A DNA stretch of 64,000 nt, from assembly GCA_947176745.1 (NCBI GenBank), contig CAMWRV010000003.1, positions 19,715-83,714 of the forward strand, written 5' to 3'. The stretch comes from an uncultured Muribaculaceae bacterium (GTDB lineage: Bacteria > Bacteroidota > Bacteroidia > Bacteroidales > Muribaculaceae). A program made the position numbers and the translations under genes. How positions within the stretch are numbered: position 1 is the first letter of the stretch; each line of letters opens with the position of its first letter. The notes under the pieces were generated by a model. That model made no database searches. It was given only the letters and a program-made list of their open reading frames with translations, and had not been told where the DNA came from. Of this stretch, positions 25,468 through 34,464 are shown in pieces.

Positions 25468-26931
25468 ATGAAAATCGGATTTGACAACGAAAAGTATCTG
25501 CGGATACAATCAGAACACATCAAGGAGCGCATCGCTCATTTCGGTAACAAACTATATCTCGAACTTGGAGGAAAACTCTTCGACGACCACCATGCAAGCC
25601 GTGTGCTACCCGGCTTCGAGCCCGACAGCAAACTCAGGATGCTGAGCCAGTTGAGCGACAGGGCTGAGATTGTGATCGTGATAAGTGCCAAGGACATCGA
25701 GAAAAACAAAGTCCGCAATGACCTCGGCATCACATATGACATGGATGTTCTCAGGCTACGCGATGAATTCCAGAAACGCGGATTTCTTGTCAGTTCAGTT
25801 GTGATCACCCATTACAACGGGCAGAGCAGCGCAGATGCTTTCAGGGAAAAGCTTGAACGCATGGGAATAACCGCCTACTATCACTACACCATCGAAGGTT
25901 ATCCCACCAATGTCGCGCTCATAGATTCCGACCAGGGATTCGGCAGAAATGACTATGTGGAGACTACCAGGCCTCTCGTGATTGTCACGGCCCCCGGCCC
26001 CGGAAGCGGCAAAATGGCGGTCTGCCTGAGCCAGCTCTACAATGAGAACAAAAGAGGCATCGAGGCAGGATACGCCAAATTCGAGACTTTCCCCGTGTGG
26101 AGTCTCCCGCTCAAGCATCCGGTCAACATCGCATATGAAGCAGCTACCGCAGATCTCAATGATGTCAACATGATCGATCCTTTCCATCTGGAAGCATACG
26201 GCAAAACTGCCATCAACTATAACCGCGACATCGAGATCTTCCCGGTGCTCAATGCGCTGTTCGAAGGCATCTACGGAGAAAATCCTTACAAATCTCCGAC
26301 CGACATGGGTGTCAACATGGTCGGCTTCTGCATCTCGGACGACGAGGTCTGCTGCAACGCATCGCGCGATGAGATTATACGCAGATATTTTACCGCCCTC
26401 AACAGATTCGCACAGGGTGAGACAGCCGAAGATGAAGTCAACAAAATCAGGCTTCTTTTCAATCAGGCAAAAATAGACGTCAACTACCGCAAGACTGTTG
26501 TAGCGGCACGTGCGCGGGCACTTGAGACAGGCGTGGCATGTTCGGCTATCGAACTTGAAGACGGCACGATCATCACGGCAAAGTCAAGTCAGCTTCTCGG
26601 TCCGAGCGCCGCTCTTCTGCTGAACGCCATGAAACATCTGGCCGGCATAGACCACGAGATAAAACTTATTCCCCAGCAGCTTATCGAGCCCGTTCAGCAC
26701 ATGAAGCTCAATTGTCTCAGAGGCAAGAACCCGCGATTGCACACGGATGAAGTGCTCGTTGTGCTCGCTGTGCTGAGTCAATACAACGACTTGTGCAGAA
26801 AGGCTCTTGACAAGCTCCCTGCACTTGCCGGCTGTCAGGTGCACAGCACGGTGATGCTCGGAGAAGTCGACCACAAGATATTCAAGAAACTCGGAGTAGG
26901 TCTCACCTGCGACCCGGCAAAGAAGCGATAA
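25468..26931 (+). CDS. DUF1846 domain-containing protein
   Basis: This 487-residue cytoplasmic protein matches the DUF1846 family along its whole length: the N-terminus MKIGFDNEKYLRIQSEHIK, the segment KLYLELGGKLFDDHHASRVLPG, the glycine-rich loop VTAPGPGSGKMAVCLSQLY, and the cysteine-containing FCISDDEVCCNASRDEI. The GPGSGK loop suggests nucleotide or phosphate binding. The biochemical function is not established to my knowledge. The gene is monocistronic, with a promoter box abutting the start codon and a perfect hairpin terminator behind it. Confidence 0.92.
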   Translation: MKIGFDNEKYLRIQSEHIKERIAHFGNKLYLELGGKLFDDHHASRVLPGFEPDSKLRMLSQLSDRAEIVIVISAKDIEKNKVRNDLGITYDMDVLRLRDEFQKRGFLVSSVVITHYNGQSSADAFREKLERMGITAYYHYTIEGYPTNVALIDSDQGFGRNDYVETTRPLVIVTAPGPGSGKMAVCLSQLYNENKRGIEAGYAKFETFPVWSLPLKHPVNIAYEAATADLNDVNMIDPFHLEAYGKTAINYNRDIEIFPVLNALFEGIYGENPYKSPTDMGVNMVGFCISDDEVCCNASRDEIIRRYFTALNRFAQGETAEDEVNKIRLLFNQAKIDVNYRKTVVAARARALETGVACSAIELEDGTIITAKSSQLLGPSAALLLNAMKHLAGIDHEIKLIPQQLIEPVQHMKLNCLRGKNPRLHTDEVLVVLAVLSQYNDLCRKALDKLPALAGCQVHSTVMLGEVDHKIFKKLGVGLTCDPAKKR

Positions 26932-26973
26932 GCTCCGCACAATCTGTCGGACGAAGCTGAACCGAAATCAGAT

Positions 26974-27027
26974 AAATAAATAATAGAGAAGCCGGATTCG
27001 TGAATCCGGCTTCTCTATTATTTATTT
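26974..27027. terminator. perfect 26-bp bidirectional terminator
   Basis: The arms at 26974-26999 and 27002-27027 are exact complements with a 2-base spacer. The outer bases are A/T-rich, giving U-tracts in both directions. It serves the convergent DUF1846 (+) and M16 protease (-) genes. Confidence 0.93.
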
Positions 27028-27040
27028 TTACAGCCAGTTC

Positions 27041-29845
27041 TTATTCAGACTCCGCCACACCCTGCATCACAACCTGAATATGGTTCTTGCCATCGTAGAG
27101 AGAAGACATGAACTTGTTGAAATCCGCGAGTGTGAGATTCTCGATAGCGGCCTTGTGACCGGTGATATCATCATATCCGAGCTCAAGTCTCTGAAGATTG
27201 TTTCTCCAGTAGCCGTTTGTGCGGACATTGATTTCATACTGCTTCAAGGCAGCCTCTTTCACCTTGTTGAAATTAGCCTCGTCGGCACCGTTGGAAAGGA
27301 GCTTGAGAAGTTCCTCGTTCGCACGGGTAATGAGCTTATCCTGCATCTTGTCATTGGTCTGGAAGACGTATATGATCTGCCATGTGCCGGTGAACGGATT
27401 GAATGTTCCGTAAGCATAAGGACTGTATGTTCCGCCCTCTTCCTCGCGCAGAGTATCTGTGAAGATATTGCTGAGGATATCGCCAATAAGATCAACTTTC
27501 ACGTAATTGTCGATACTGTAGCCGACATTTTTACCGCTGATGTTAGTGAGAACCATTGTCGAAGGCACCTGCATAGGCTGGCTGAATGTATCGTTTACCA
27601 CGCCCTCGGCTATATTGATAGAGGAAAGTCTTGCGGGAGCCGCATCTTTCTTTCCGGCAGAAGGCAGAGCCGCGATATACTGCTCTACAAGAGGCTTGAA
27701 CGTATCAAGGTCGATATTGCCCGTAAAGATAAACGTATAGTCAGCTGCGTTCGCGAGAGAAGATTTCACGATCTCAAGCTCACGTGAATAATTACCGGCC
27801 TCAAGAAGCTCGACGCTGGGCTGCTGGAACATCGGATTTCCGCCATATGTAGCCTTGGCTACTGCACGCTGGAACACAGAAGTCGGGTTCTTGTCGTTGT
27901 TCTTGAGGATAGTCTTGATCTGGTCGATGTAAGCGTTGTATGCGGTCTCGTCGGGATTGAGCTCGGTGAATGTGGCATAAAGCACCTCCATGAAAGTAGG
28001 AAGATCCTTTACAGTCGACTTGCCGTCAAGGGCGTTGACCGTATTGCCTATACTGTAACCGAGCGACACATTCTTACCGGCGAGATACTTGCCGAGCTTC
28101 ACCTGGTCAAAAGATCCGAGTTTGCTGACTTCAGCGGCATCGCCGGCGAGAATTACGTTGGCAGCGTCTTTGGCGTCATACGAACGTTTGCCACCATCTT
28201 TGAACGCAGTCATCACAATCTCATCCTGCTTGAAATCGGTGGGCTTCACAATCACCTTGGCACCGTTGGAGAGCATGAGCACTGTTGTGCCGAACTGACC
28301 TTCGCTCACCGACGCGATCTTTCCGGGAGCAGGAAGGTTCTCGATCAGAGGATCGGTGATGACTTCGTCAACGTAAGCCTCGTAATCAGCATTGAGGATG
28401 TCAGCAAGACGACCGGTGATCTCTTCTTCCGAGATGGCAGTCATGCCGTCGCGAAGAGGCTCTGAAACCACGATGACCTGATTGTTGGCAGTAAGAAGCT
28501 GGGCGGCCTCCTCGTTGAACGCCTGAACAGGTATCACCGGAAGGATCATCTTCGCAAGCTCATATTCCTTCTCAATGCCCGGCGCGGCCTCATTGTCGAT
28601 GAAGTGTCTGCAAAGCTCGCGGGCAAGAGTCTCGGTCTTCGTATTGTTGCGCTCGTTGAAGAGTTTCTCATACTGGGCGAGAAGTTCGTCGCGGGCACGC
28701 ACAAGCTCAGACTCCATGAAGCCGGTCTTGCAAGCACGGGCCACGATTCCCATCGCATCATCGAGAGCCTCCTTCACATCACCTTTCGGGATGATGAAAG
28801 TGTCGAACGCAGCCTTGGTCTTGGAGACAAAGAAGTCACCGAACGAGACGCCGGCCTGAACATATTTGCAGTCAGGATTCTTGGCATAGTCATTGAGACG
28901 ATTGTTGATCATGGTGGAGAGAAGCACGTCGACAAGCTGGGTCTGGATATATGCCTCAACTGTATTGCGCATCTCCATCGGGATCTTCTCGGTCTTGAAA
29001 TTAACCATGATCATAGGGAAGCGGAGCTCCTTGTCGCTGAAATAGAAATAGATCGGCTTCTCATTATCTGATACCGAGGGATATGTACGCTCGGCGGCAT
29101 TCTCTGGCATGGGAATTGTCGAGAAAAGATCGATCACCTTCTTCTCCATCTCGGCGGCGTCGATGTCACCGACGATCACGATACCCTGCTGATCCGGACG
29201 ATACCATTTATGGTAATAGTCTCTGATGGCCTGGGGAGGGAAGTTTCTTACGATCTCCATCTTGCCGATAGGCATCTGCTGATACTGATACTCCTGATAG
29301 ATCTTCGGAAGCATTGCCTCATACATGCGCTGCTGCGCGCTGTTGCGAGAGCGCCATTCCTCTTCGATGACTCCGCGTTCGGCATCAATCTCCGATTCCT
29401 CAAGCAGAATGCTTCCGCTCCAGTCATGCAGCACGAGAAGCACACTGTCTACGAGAGCCTTGTCGGTAGAGGGCACATTGTCGATGTTGTAGACCGTCTC
29501 GTCGAACGATGTGTAGGCATTGATATCGGCACCGAACCGTATGCCCTTAGCCTGAAGATAATTGAGCATTGTCTTGCCGGGGAAGTTGGTCGTACCGTTA
29601 AACGCCATGTGCTCAAGGAAGTGCGCGAGACCCAGCTGCTCAGGCGTCTCAAGAGTTGATCCAACCTTCTGGGCGATATAGAAATTCACTCGCTCTTTGG
29701 GCTCCTCGTTATGGAGGATATAATAATTGAGCCCGTTGGGAAGAGTGCCATGCTTTACCGCCTCATTGAGAGGAAGCGGAGTCTGGGCACCCGCGAACAA
29801 TGCCGACACTGTCAGCACCGCCGATGTTAGAATCTTTTTGATCAT
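27041..29845 (-). CDS. M16-family zinc metalloprotease (pitrilysin/insulinase type), exported
   Basis: This 934-residue protein has a signal peptide (MIKKILTSAVLTVSALFAGA). The inverted zinc motif HFLEH at residues 75-79, with a downstream glutamate about 77 residues later in ESEIDAERGVIEEEW, marks the active N-terminal M16 domain. A second, catalytically inactive M16 pair forms the C-terminal half. It should be a periplasmic peptide-degrading protease. Length fits the fused two-half form. The gene stands alone between a bidirectional terminator and its own promoter. Confidence 0.94.
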   Translation of the reverse strand: MIKKILTSAVLTVSALFAGAQTPLPLNEAVKHGTLPNGLNYYILHNEEPKERVNFYIAQKVGSTLETPEQLGLAHFLEHMAFNGTTNFPGKTMLNYLQAKGIRFGADINAYTSFDETVYNIDNVPSTDKALVDSVLLVLHDWSGSILLEESEIDAERGVIEEEWRSRNSAQQRMYEAMLPKIYQEYQYQQMPIGKMEIVRNFPPQAIRDYYHKWYRPDQQGIVIVGDIDAAEMEKKVIDLFSTIPMPENAAERTYPSVSDNEKPIYFYFSDKELRFPMIMVNFKTEKIPMEMRNTVEAYIQTQLVDVLLSTMINNRLNDYAKNPDCKYVQAGVSFGDFFVSKTKAAFDTFIIPKGDVKEALDDAMGIVARACKTGFMESELVRARDELLAQYEKLFNERNNTKTETLARELCRHFIDNEAAPGIEKEYELAKMILPVIPVQAFNEEAAQLLTANNQVIVVSEPLRDGMTAISEEEITGRLADILNADYEAYVDEVITDPLIENLPAPGKIASVSEGQFGTTVLMLSNGAKVIVKPTDFKQDEIVMTAFKDGGKRSYDAKDAANVILAGDAAEVSKLGSFDQVKLGKYLAGKNVSLGYSIGNTVNALDGKSTVKDLPTFMEVLYATFTELNPDETAYNAYIDQIKTILKNNDKNPTSVFQRAVAKATYGGNPMFQQPSVELLEAGNYSRELEIVKSSLANAADYTFIFTGNIDLDTFKPLVEQYIAALPSAGKKDAAPARLSSINIAEGVVNDTFSQPMQVPSTMVLTNISGKNVGYSIDNYVKVDLIGDILSNIFTDTLREEEGGTYSPYAYGTFNPFTGTWQIIYVFQTNDKMQDKLITRANEELLKLLSNGADEANFNKVKEAALKQYEINVRTNGYWRNNLQRLELGYDDITGHKAAIENLTLADFNKFMSSLYDGKNHIQVVMQGVAESE

Positions 29846-30207
29846 AGAATTCTGATTGGGGTTATATTATTGTTGTTAATTCTGTATGCCAACCAAGGTC
29901 TACCATGCTAACGGACATCGCGGTCAGGCTGTGACACGGGAGCCTCAGTTTTTACAAAAGTACAAATAATTTGGTGAATTCAAACACCGAGGTCGACTTT
30001 TTTTGACAGCTGAGGCAAACTATTGCAGTCTCTTTTTAGTTTTTTTAATAAAACGGGCCGCCACGGCTTGATCTTCCGTCCGCCTGCTGAAATCACTCCG
30101 ATCCCGACCGGCATCCCTCACGACAAAATGTGTGCGTTCAGGGTCAAGTCAATTTCAGATACACGGACAACTGATAAAGATACTTTATAGAACATAAACA
30201 TACATGT
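29846..30207. other. intergenic region between divergent genes
   Basis: This 362-bp stretch holds the minus-strand promoter of the M16 gene and a weak TACTTTAT box (30180-30187) before the DUF2156 gene. I see no ORF, RNA gene or repeat in the rest. Confidence 0.6.
29955..29984 (-). promoter_or_regulatory. promoter of the M16 protease gene
   Basis: On the minus strand, TTTG (29984-29981) and TACTTTTG (29962-29955) are separated by 18 bases. The predicted leader is about 105 bases. Confidence 0.65.
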
Positions 30208-31164
30208 ATGGCAATCACAGTCGCATTAAGACATTGCAATAATCAGACCGCCACAGACTCCAAAGCCTGCGAACCAAGGTTCAGGCCGGTCGAGTTCCGT
30301 GACATTCCTATGCTTACAGATTTTTTCAACCGCTATCCATCCCGGTCGTGCGACTTCTCCATAGGAGGAGTGCTTATGTGGGCGGATTATTTCGATTACA
30401 GAATCGCCGTGCAAGATGACAGCCTGTTGATATGCGGCACAGATCCTACAAGCGGAGACAAGCTGTTTTACGCACCTTGCGGCCCGATGGAGAACAAGCG
30501 ATTCATGCAACTGGTCAATGGATATTGCCGTAATAACAGGAAAGCCGGGGCAATCCTTATGCCTTTCGAATCAGTTCCCGACTCTCCGGTGACAGCTCTC
30601 GACTACGAAAACGAGTGCGCCACTTGCTGGAAAGAGTATCTTTACGACATCGACCGTTTCACATCGTTCTCCGGCAGAAAGATGGAGAAAAAGCGGAATC
30701 ATCTCAATTTCTTCATCAACAACTACTCTCCGTTCGAGACAGAAATAATAAGCGGAAAATCGGTTGCCGAACTCATAGCGTTTACCATCGCATTCGACGC
30801 ATCGCACACCGATAATCCACTCGCAGCCTACGAATGCGGCCAGGTGATCGAGGTGCTCAGGCGTTTCGATGATTACCCGTTCTTCGGTCTTGCCATAAGA
30901 ATAGACGGGGAGGTGGCAGGATATACATTCGGAGAGAAGAGCGGCGACACATTTTTCGTACACGTAGAGAAAGGAAACATAGACTTTCGCGGCATATATC
31001 AGGCGCTTGCGTCGGGTCTCGCACGGGAGGTCAGATCACGCTTTCCTGATGTAAGATATCTCAACAGAGAGGAAGACATGGGCGACGAAAGTCTCAGGCG
31101 AAGCAAAGAGTCATATCATCCGACACTCTTTGTCAACAAGCGAATCGTCAGATGCGAGAAATGA
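30208..31164 (+). CDS. DUF2156 domain-containing protein (LPG-synthase C-terminal-like, GNAT fold)
   Basis: This 318-residue soluble protein resembles the C-terminal catalytic domain of phosphatidylglycerol lysyltransferases: a GNAT-type fold with GRKMEKKRNHLNFFINNY and ending YLNREEDMGDESLRRSKESYHP. The membrane-spanning N-terminal flippase half is absent, as in other Bacteroidales members. An aminoacyl- or acyl-transferase role is inferred from the fold; the acceptor is unknown. The ATG at 30208 is used because MAITV opens the long frame. Confidence 0.85.
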   Translation: MAITVALRHCNNQTATDSKACEPRFRPVEFRDIPMLTDFFNRYPSRSCDFSIGGVLMWADYFDYRIAVQDDSLLICGTDPTSGDKLFYAPCGPMENKRFMQLVNGYCRNNRKAGAILMPFESVPDSPVTALDYENECATCWKEYLYDIDRFTSFSGRKMEKKRNHLNFFINNYSPFETEIISGKSVAELIAFTIAFDASHTDNPLAAYECGQVIEVLRRFDDYPFFGLAIRIDGEVAGYTFGEKSGDTFFVHVEKGNIDFRGIYQALASGLAREVRSRFPDVRYLNREEDMGDESLRRSKESYHPTLFVNKRIVRCEK

Positions 31165-31237
31165 TCTGATAAGATAAGAAAGCCTTCATAAAAATGAAAA
31201 ATATCCCGGCATATGGCGGAGATTAAGAATTTTTGAT

Positions 31238-31245
31238 TAATTTTG
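31238..31245 (+). promoter_or_regulatory. -7 box of the mannosyltransferase gene
   Basis: TAATTTTG, 24 bases before the ATG at 31270. No clear -33 element is seen. Confidence 0.5.
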
Positions 31246-31269
31246 TAAACAAACAAACTGTGACCCGAA

Positions 31270-32004
31270 ATGAGCGACATCCTCGTCATCATACCGACAT
31301 ACAACGAGATTGAGAACATCGGCAATATAATCGATGCTGTCATGTCGTTGCCCGACGGATTCGACGTCCTTGTCATTGATGACGCATCGCCGGACGGCAC
31401 ACAGGAGGCCGTGAGAGAGAAAATGGCACAATATTCCGGTCGCGTCCATATGGAGACAAGAACTGGCAAACTCGGACTCGGCACCGCATATATCCACGGA
31501 TTCCGATGGGCACTCGGCCGCGGCTATGACTACGTGGTTGAGATGGATGCCGACTTTTCTCACAATCCTGCCGATCTCCCCCGCCTTTATCACGAATGTA
31601 AGGAGAAGGGAGCCGACGTGGCTGTCGGATCGCGCTACATATCGGGCGTAAATGTAGTGAACTGGCCTATGGGACGCGTGCTTATGTCATATTTCGCGTC
31701 CGTCTACGTCAGGATGATCACCCGCATGGATCTCAGGGACTCTACTGCCGGATTCGTATGCTACAGAGCGCAGGTGCTCAGAGAGCTTAATCTCGACAGG
31801 ATTCAGTTCAAAGGATACGCGTTCCAGATCGAGATGAAATTCAAGTCATATTTCAAGAAGTTCAGGATCGTCGAAGTGCCCATAGTCTTTGTCAACCGTC
31901 AGCTCGGCACATCGAAAATGAACACAAGTATTTTCGGAGAGGCCATTTTCGGTGTCATCACACTGAAAATGAAAAGCATATTCAAAAAGAAAACATTCTG
32001 CTGA
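31270..32004 (+). CDS. polyprenol-phosphate mannosyltransferase (GT2, DPM1-like)
   Basis: This 244-residue GT2 glycosyltransferase shows IIPTYNEIENIGNII, the nucleotide-binding DDASPDGT and the metal motif EMDADFSH, with the conserved VAVGSRYISG and acceptor-side QIEMKFKSY. Enzymes of this type move mannose from GDP-mannose to a polyprenyl phosphate at the inner membrane for later transfer to proteins or glycans. It lacks C-terminal membrane helices, like the soluble DPM1 form. Bacteroidales O-glycosylate many exported proteins, which is a likely use but inference. Confidence 0.9.
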   Translation: MSDILVIIPTYNEIENIGNIIDAVMSLPDGFDVLVIDDASPDGTQEAVREKMAQYSGRVHMETRTGKLGLGTAYIHGFRWALGRGYDYVVEMDADFSHNPADLPRLYHECKEKGADVAVGSRYISGVNVVNWPMGRVLMSYFASVYVRMITRMDLRDSTAGFVCYRAQVLRELNLDRIQFKGYAFQIEMKFKSYFKKFRIVEVPIVFVNRQLGTSKMNTSIFGEAIFGVITLKMKSIFKKKTFC

Positions 32005-32033
32005 GTCAGATCCGGGCGATCAGAATCCATATC

Positions 32034-32074
32034 GGAAGTCTTTCTTCAGGCACAGAAGGAAAGACTTCCTTTTT
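32034..32074 (+). terminator. rho-independent terminator after the mannosyltransferase gene
   Basis: GGAAGTCTTTC (32034-32044) pairs with GAAAGACTTCC (32059-32069), followed by TTTTT. Confidence 0.92.
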
Positions 32075-32198
32075 CATGTCATGTAACTTCATTTAGGATT
32101 CATTAGCAGGAATTAGGGCACAATATGCGTTTAAATGAGAAAAATATGCGATAAATGCGATAATCACGATAATTATTAACCTCTTGACTCTTGAAATT

Positions 32199-33014
32199 AT
32201 GGAAAAGACAGATCAAAACAAACCAAGGAGTGGCGAGGGATGCGCAGTATTCAATGATTCCACGCCCGAACAGAAGTATATTGAAAATCACGAGCACCTG
32301 CTTATTGAAGACAAGGGTGAAATCGAAGAACCGTCATTTGTCGACGGACCGGAGCCTGTACGCAAGAAAAACTGGTTCGGATGGTGGGCCTGCGCTCTTC
32401 TTGCAATAGCAGTCATAGGTCTATGCCTGTATTTCGCAACAGATGATTCACAACCCAGACCGTCGGCAAGCGCCCTTGCATCAGGCAACTCCGCTTTCGT
32501 AAGCGCATCCGACAGTGTCGGGCAGAACGGGCGGAAAGCGGTCAACAAAAAAGTAGTCATGCTCAAAAAGGTAATCGTGCGCGGCAATGCGGATGACACG
32601 ACTGCCGGAGTGACAGCCGCCGGCAGCGGAGTGTCAGACTCAGCAAATGCGGGCGTGCTCGCATCTGAAGCATCGATCGACAAGGCGGCAAACCTTGAAG
32701 CCTCAGTCGACTACATCTACTACTTCGGCAATGACCAGTCAGCAGTGTCAGACAACACTCTGCTTGATGAAATTGCCCAGAAAGCAAGCGAGACAGGAGC
32801 CGACATAACAGTGACGGCATATGCGAGTGAAACAGGGTCTGCCGCCTACAATAAGGAACTTACAAAAGAGAGAGCCACCAATCTTGCAGACTATCTGATT
32901 TCACGCGGTGTTCCGGCTGACCACATCAAGATCAGTGCCGGAGGACAGACTGACAGATATGGAGACTACGCACTCAACCGCAGGGCCGACATTGTGGTTG
33001 ACTATGCGGGCTAA
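32199..33014 (+). CDS. OmpA-family protein with an N-terminal membrane anchor
   Basis: This 271-residue protein has an acidic cytoplasmic N-terminus (about 60 residues), one membrane helix (WWACALLAIAVIGLCLYFA), a low-complexity Ala/Ser/Gly linker (about 90-165), and a C-terminal OmpA-like peptidoglycan-binding domain (VDYIYYFGNDQSAV ... LTKERATNLADYLISRGVP ... YALNRRADIVV). The layout suggests an inner-membrane protein reaching into the periplasm to bind peptidoglycan. An in-frame TTG at 32184 lies upstream; the ATG at 32199 is preferred. Confidence 0.85.
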   Translation: MEKTDQNKPRSGEGCAVFNDSTPEQKYIENHEHLLIEDKGEIEEPSFVDGPEPVRKKNWFGWWACALLAIAVIGLCLYFATDDSQPRPSASALASGNSAFVSASDSVGQNGRKAVNKKVVMLKKVIVRGNADDTTAGVTAAGSGVSDSANAGVLASEASIDKAANLEASVDYIYYFGNDQSAVSDNTLLDEIAQKASETGADITVTAYASETGSAAYNKELTKERATNLADYLISRGVPADHIKISAGGQTDRYGDYALNRRADIVVDYAG

Positions 33015-33048
33015 GCAGAAACCTCTCTCCTATTATCAATATATACGC

Positions 33049-33086
33049 AAGCCGGGCGAAGAATCGAGAATCTTCGCCCGGCTTTT
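33049..33086 (+). terminator. terminator after the OmpA-family gene
   Basis: AAGCCGGGCGAAGA (33049-33062) pairs with TCTTCGCCCGGCTT (33071-33084), ending in TTTT. It also lies between this gene and the convergent phosphatase gene. Confidence 0.88.
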
Positions 33087-33117
33087 ATGCAATCCGGACT
33101 CCGCATAGACGCGGGTC

Positions 33118-34386
33118 CTATTTCATCACACTCTGAAAATATGCCTTGACATCCTTCCAGTCATAATAGGGCCAGCTGTCGGTATCGACCGGGAGCGAAG
33201 TCTCACGTTCATTGTGAAGGATCTTGACCAGAATTGTTTCGGGCTTCTTCTTATTGCGGTAAAATATCATCTGTATGTTGGCCGCCATCGGAGTGACTTT
33301 CCAGTCGCACCATCCCTTATAGAAATCTTCGGGTTCATCGATGACTGCGTCACATCCGCGCAAGTGCATTAGAGATGTCAGCGGAACGACATTGCCGTCA
33401 TGACCGAACCGTAACGCCGCCGACGGTTGGTTTGACTCAATCGCCGCATCTGCGGTCTCTATTATATTTCTGAGAAGAGGAGCTGCATTCTGCAGATGCA
33501 CTCCACCTGAAGGTCCGAAATCGGCGTGCCGGGCATAGAAAACGGAGTTGAAGCACTGCCAAAGATCAAAGAGCTCGTCGGAAGTGAAAAAATCATGGAA
33601 AGAGATGCGGCATTCAGTGTTCTGCGCATCAGAAGCCAACCAATATATACTCCACATGAAGTCTTCAGGATTCACATATCTGCTGACAAAACGGGCGTCA
33701 CTGAATACGGAAGAGACAAGCCGACCGGGGTTCGTATGGCTTTTTACAAATTTACGGTAAACCTCCTCCCACCATCCGTCGGGGGCATTGAACGAGTTCG
33801 ACTCCGGAGTACTGTAACAGATATAAGGCATATATCTGTTGGAAGATTCCATATCGATATAGAGACGAGGATTGCGCTCCTTAAGACTCTCACAGAATGA
33901 AGCCATGCTGAGAATGCATCGCGGCACAAGGGTCGATCTTGCCGAGATCGCAGAATTTTCTGTGAATACTTCAGGATAATTGGCATACATTCTCGCAGCG
34001 ATGTCATGGTGCTGTCGACGGCCGAGCGGAGAGAGATCTCCCCCGCGTCCGGCAGTCTCCACCATAACGGAGTCGAGTCTTGTCTTAAGTTCGATGCCCA
34101 TCTCCGTGAGAGCACCGAGGGAGTCTGCCTTGTGAAGAAGTTCGGACACAACCGTGTAATCGCGGTCTCCAATAAGGTAGCGAGAGCCGTGACGCCCGTA
34201 GTGGCTTATATGGAAAGGAGAAAATCCTTTGGGAGCCGGCGTATTGTCGGCTGAAACTGACGGATAGGCATAGTAAACCCCTCCCGTCTTGTCAGGATCA
34301 GCAGCCATTTCCTCGCGCGTTGTCTGGGCAAGACATACGCCGGAACATGCCACCGCCGATATAACCAGATACAAATATTTTTTCAT
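33118..34386 (-). CDS. exported histidine-type acid phosphatase (MINPP/phytase-like branch)
   Basis: This 422-residue protein has a signal peptide ending near VCLA. The catalytic motif RHGSR at residues 65-69 (HYGRHGSRYLI) and the proton-donor region FGHDGNVVPL (around residue 330) define the histidine phosphatase clan-2 branch. The SHYGRHGSRYL context resembles MINPP-type inositol polyphosphate phosphatases of gut Bacteroidetes. Phytate or sugar-phosphate dephosphorylation in the periplasm or at the surface is likely but inferred. Confidence 0.85.
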   Translation of the reverse strand: MKKYLYLVISAVACSGVCLAQTTREEMAADPDKTGGVYYAYPSVSADNTPAPKGFSPFHISHYGRHGSRYLIGDRDYTVVSELLHKADSLGALTEMGIELKTRLDSVMVETAGRGGDLSPLGRRQHHDIAARMYANYPEVFTENSAISARSTLVPRCILSMASFCESLKERNPRLYIDMESSNRYMPYICYSTPESNSFNAPDGWWEEVYRKFVKSHTNPGRLVSSVFSDARFVSRYVNPEDFMWSIYWLASDAQNTECRISFHDFFTSDELFDLWQCFNSVFYARHADFGPSGGVHLQNAAPLLRNIIETADAAIESNQPSAALRFGHDGNVVPLTSLMHLRGCDAVIDEPEDFYKGWCDWKVTPMAANIQMIFYRNKKKPETILVKILHNERETSLPVDTDSWPYYDWKDVKAYFQSVMK

Positions 34387-34464
34387 AATGTCAGGTAAAT
34401 TGTGTAATCGGATCGTTTAAATCAAGTCATGTCCGCACTCGTGCGGACAATCAATTTCTCCTGG

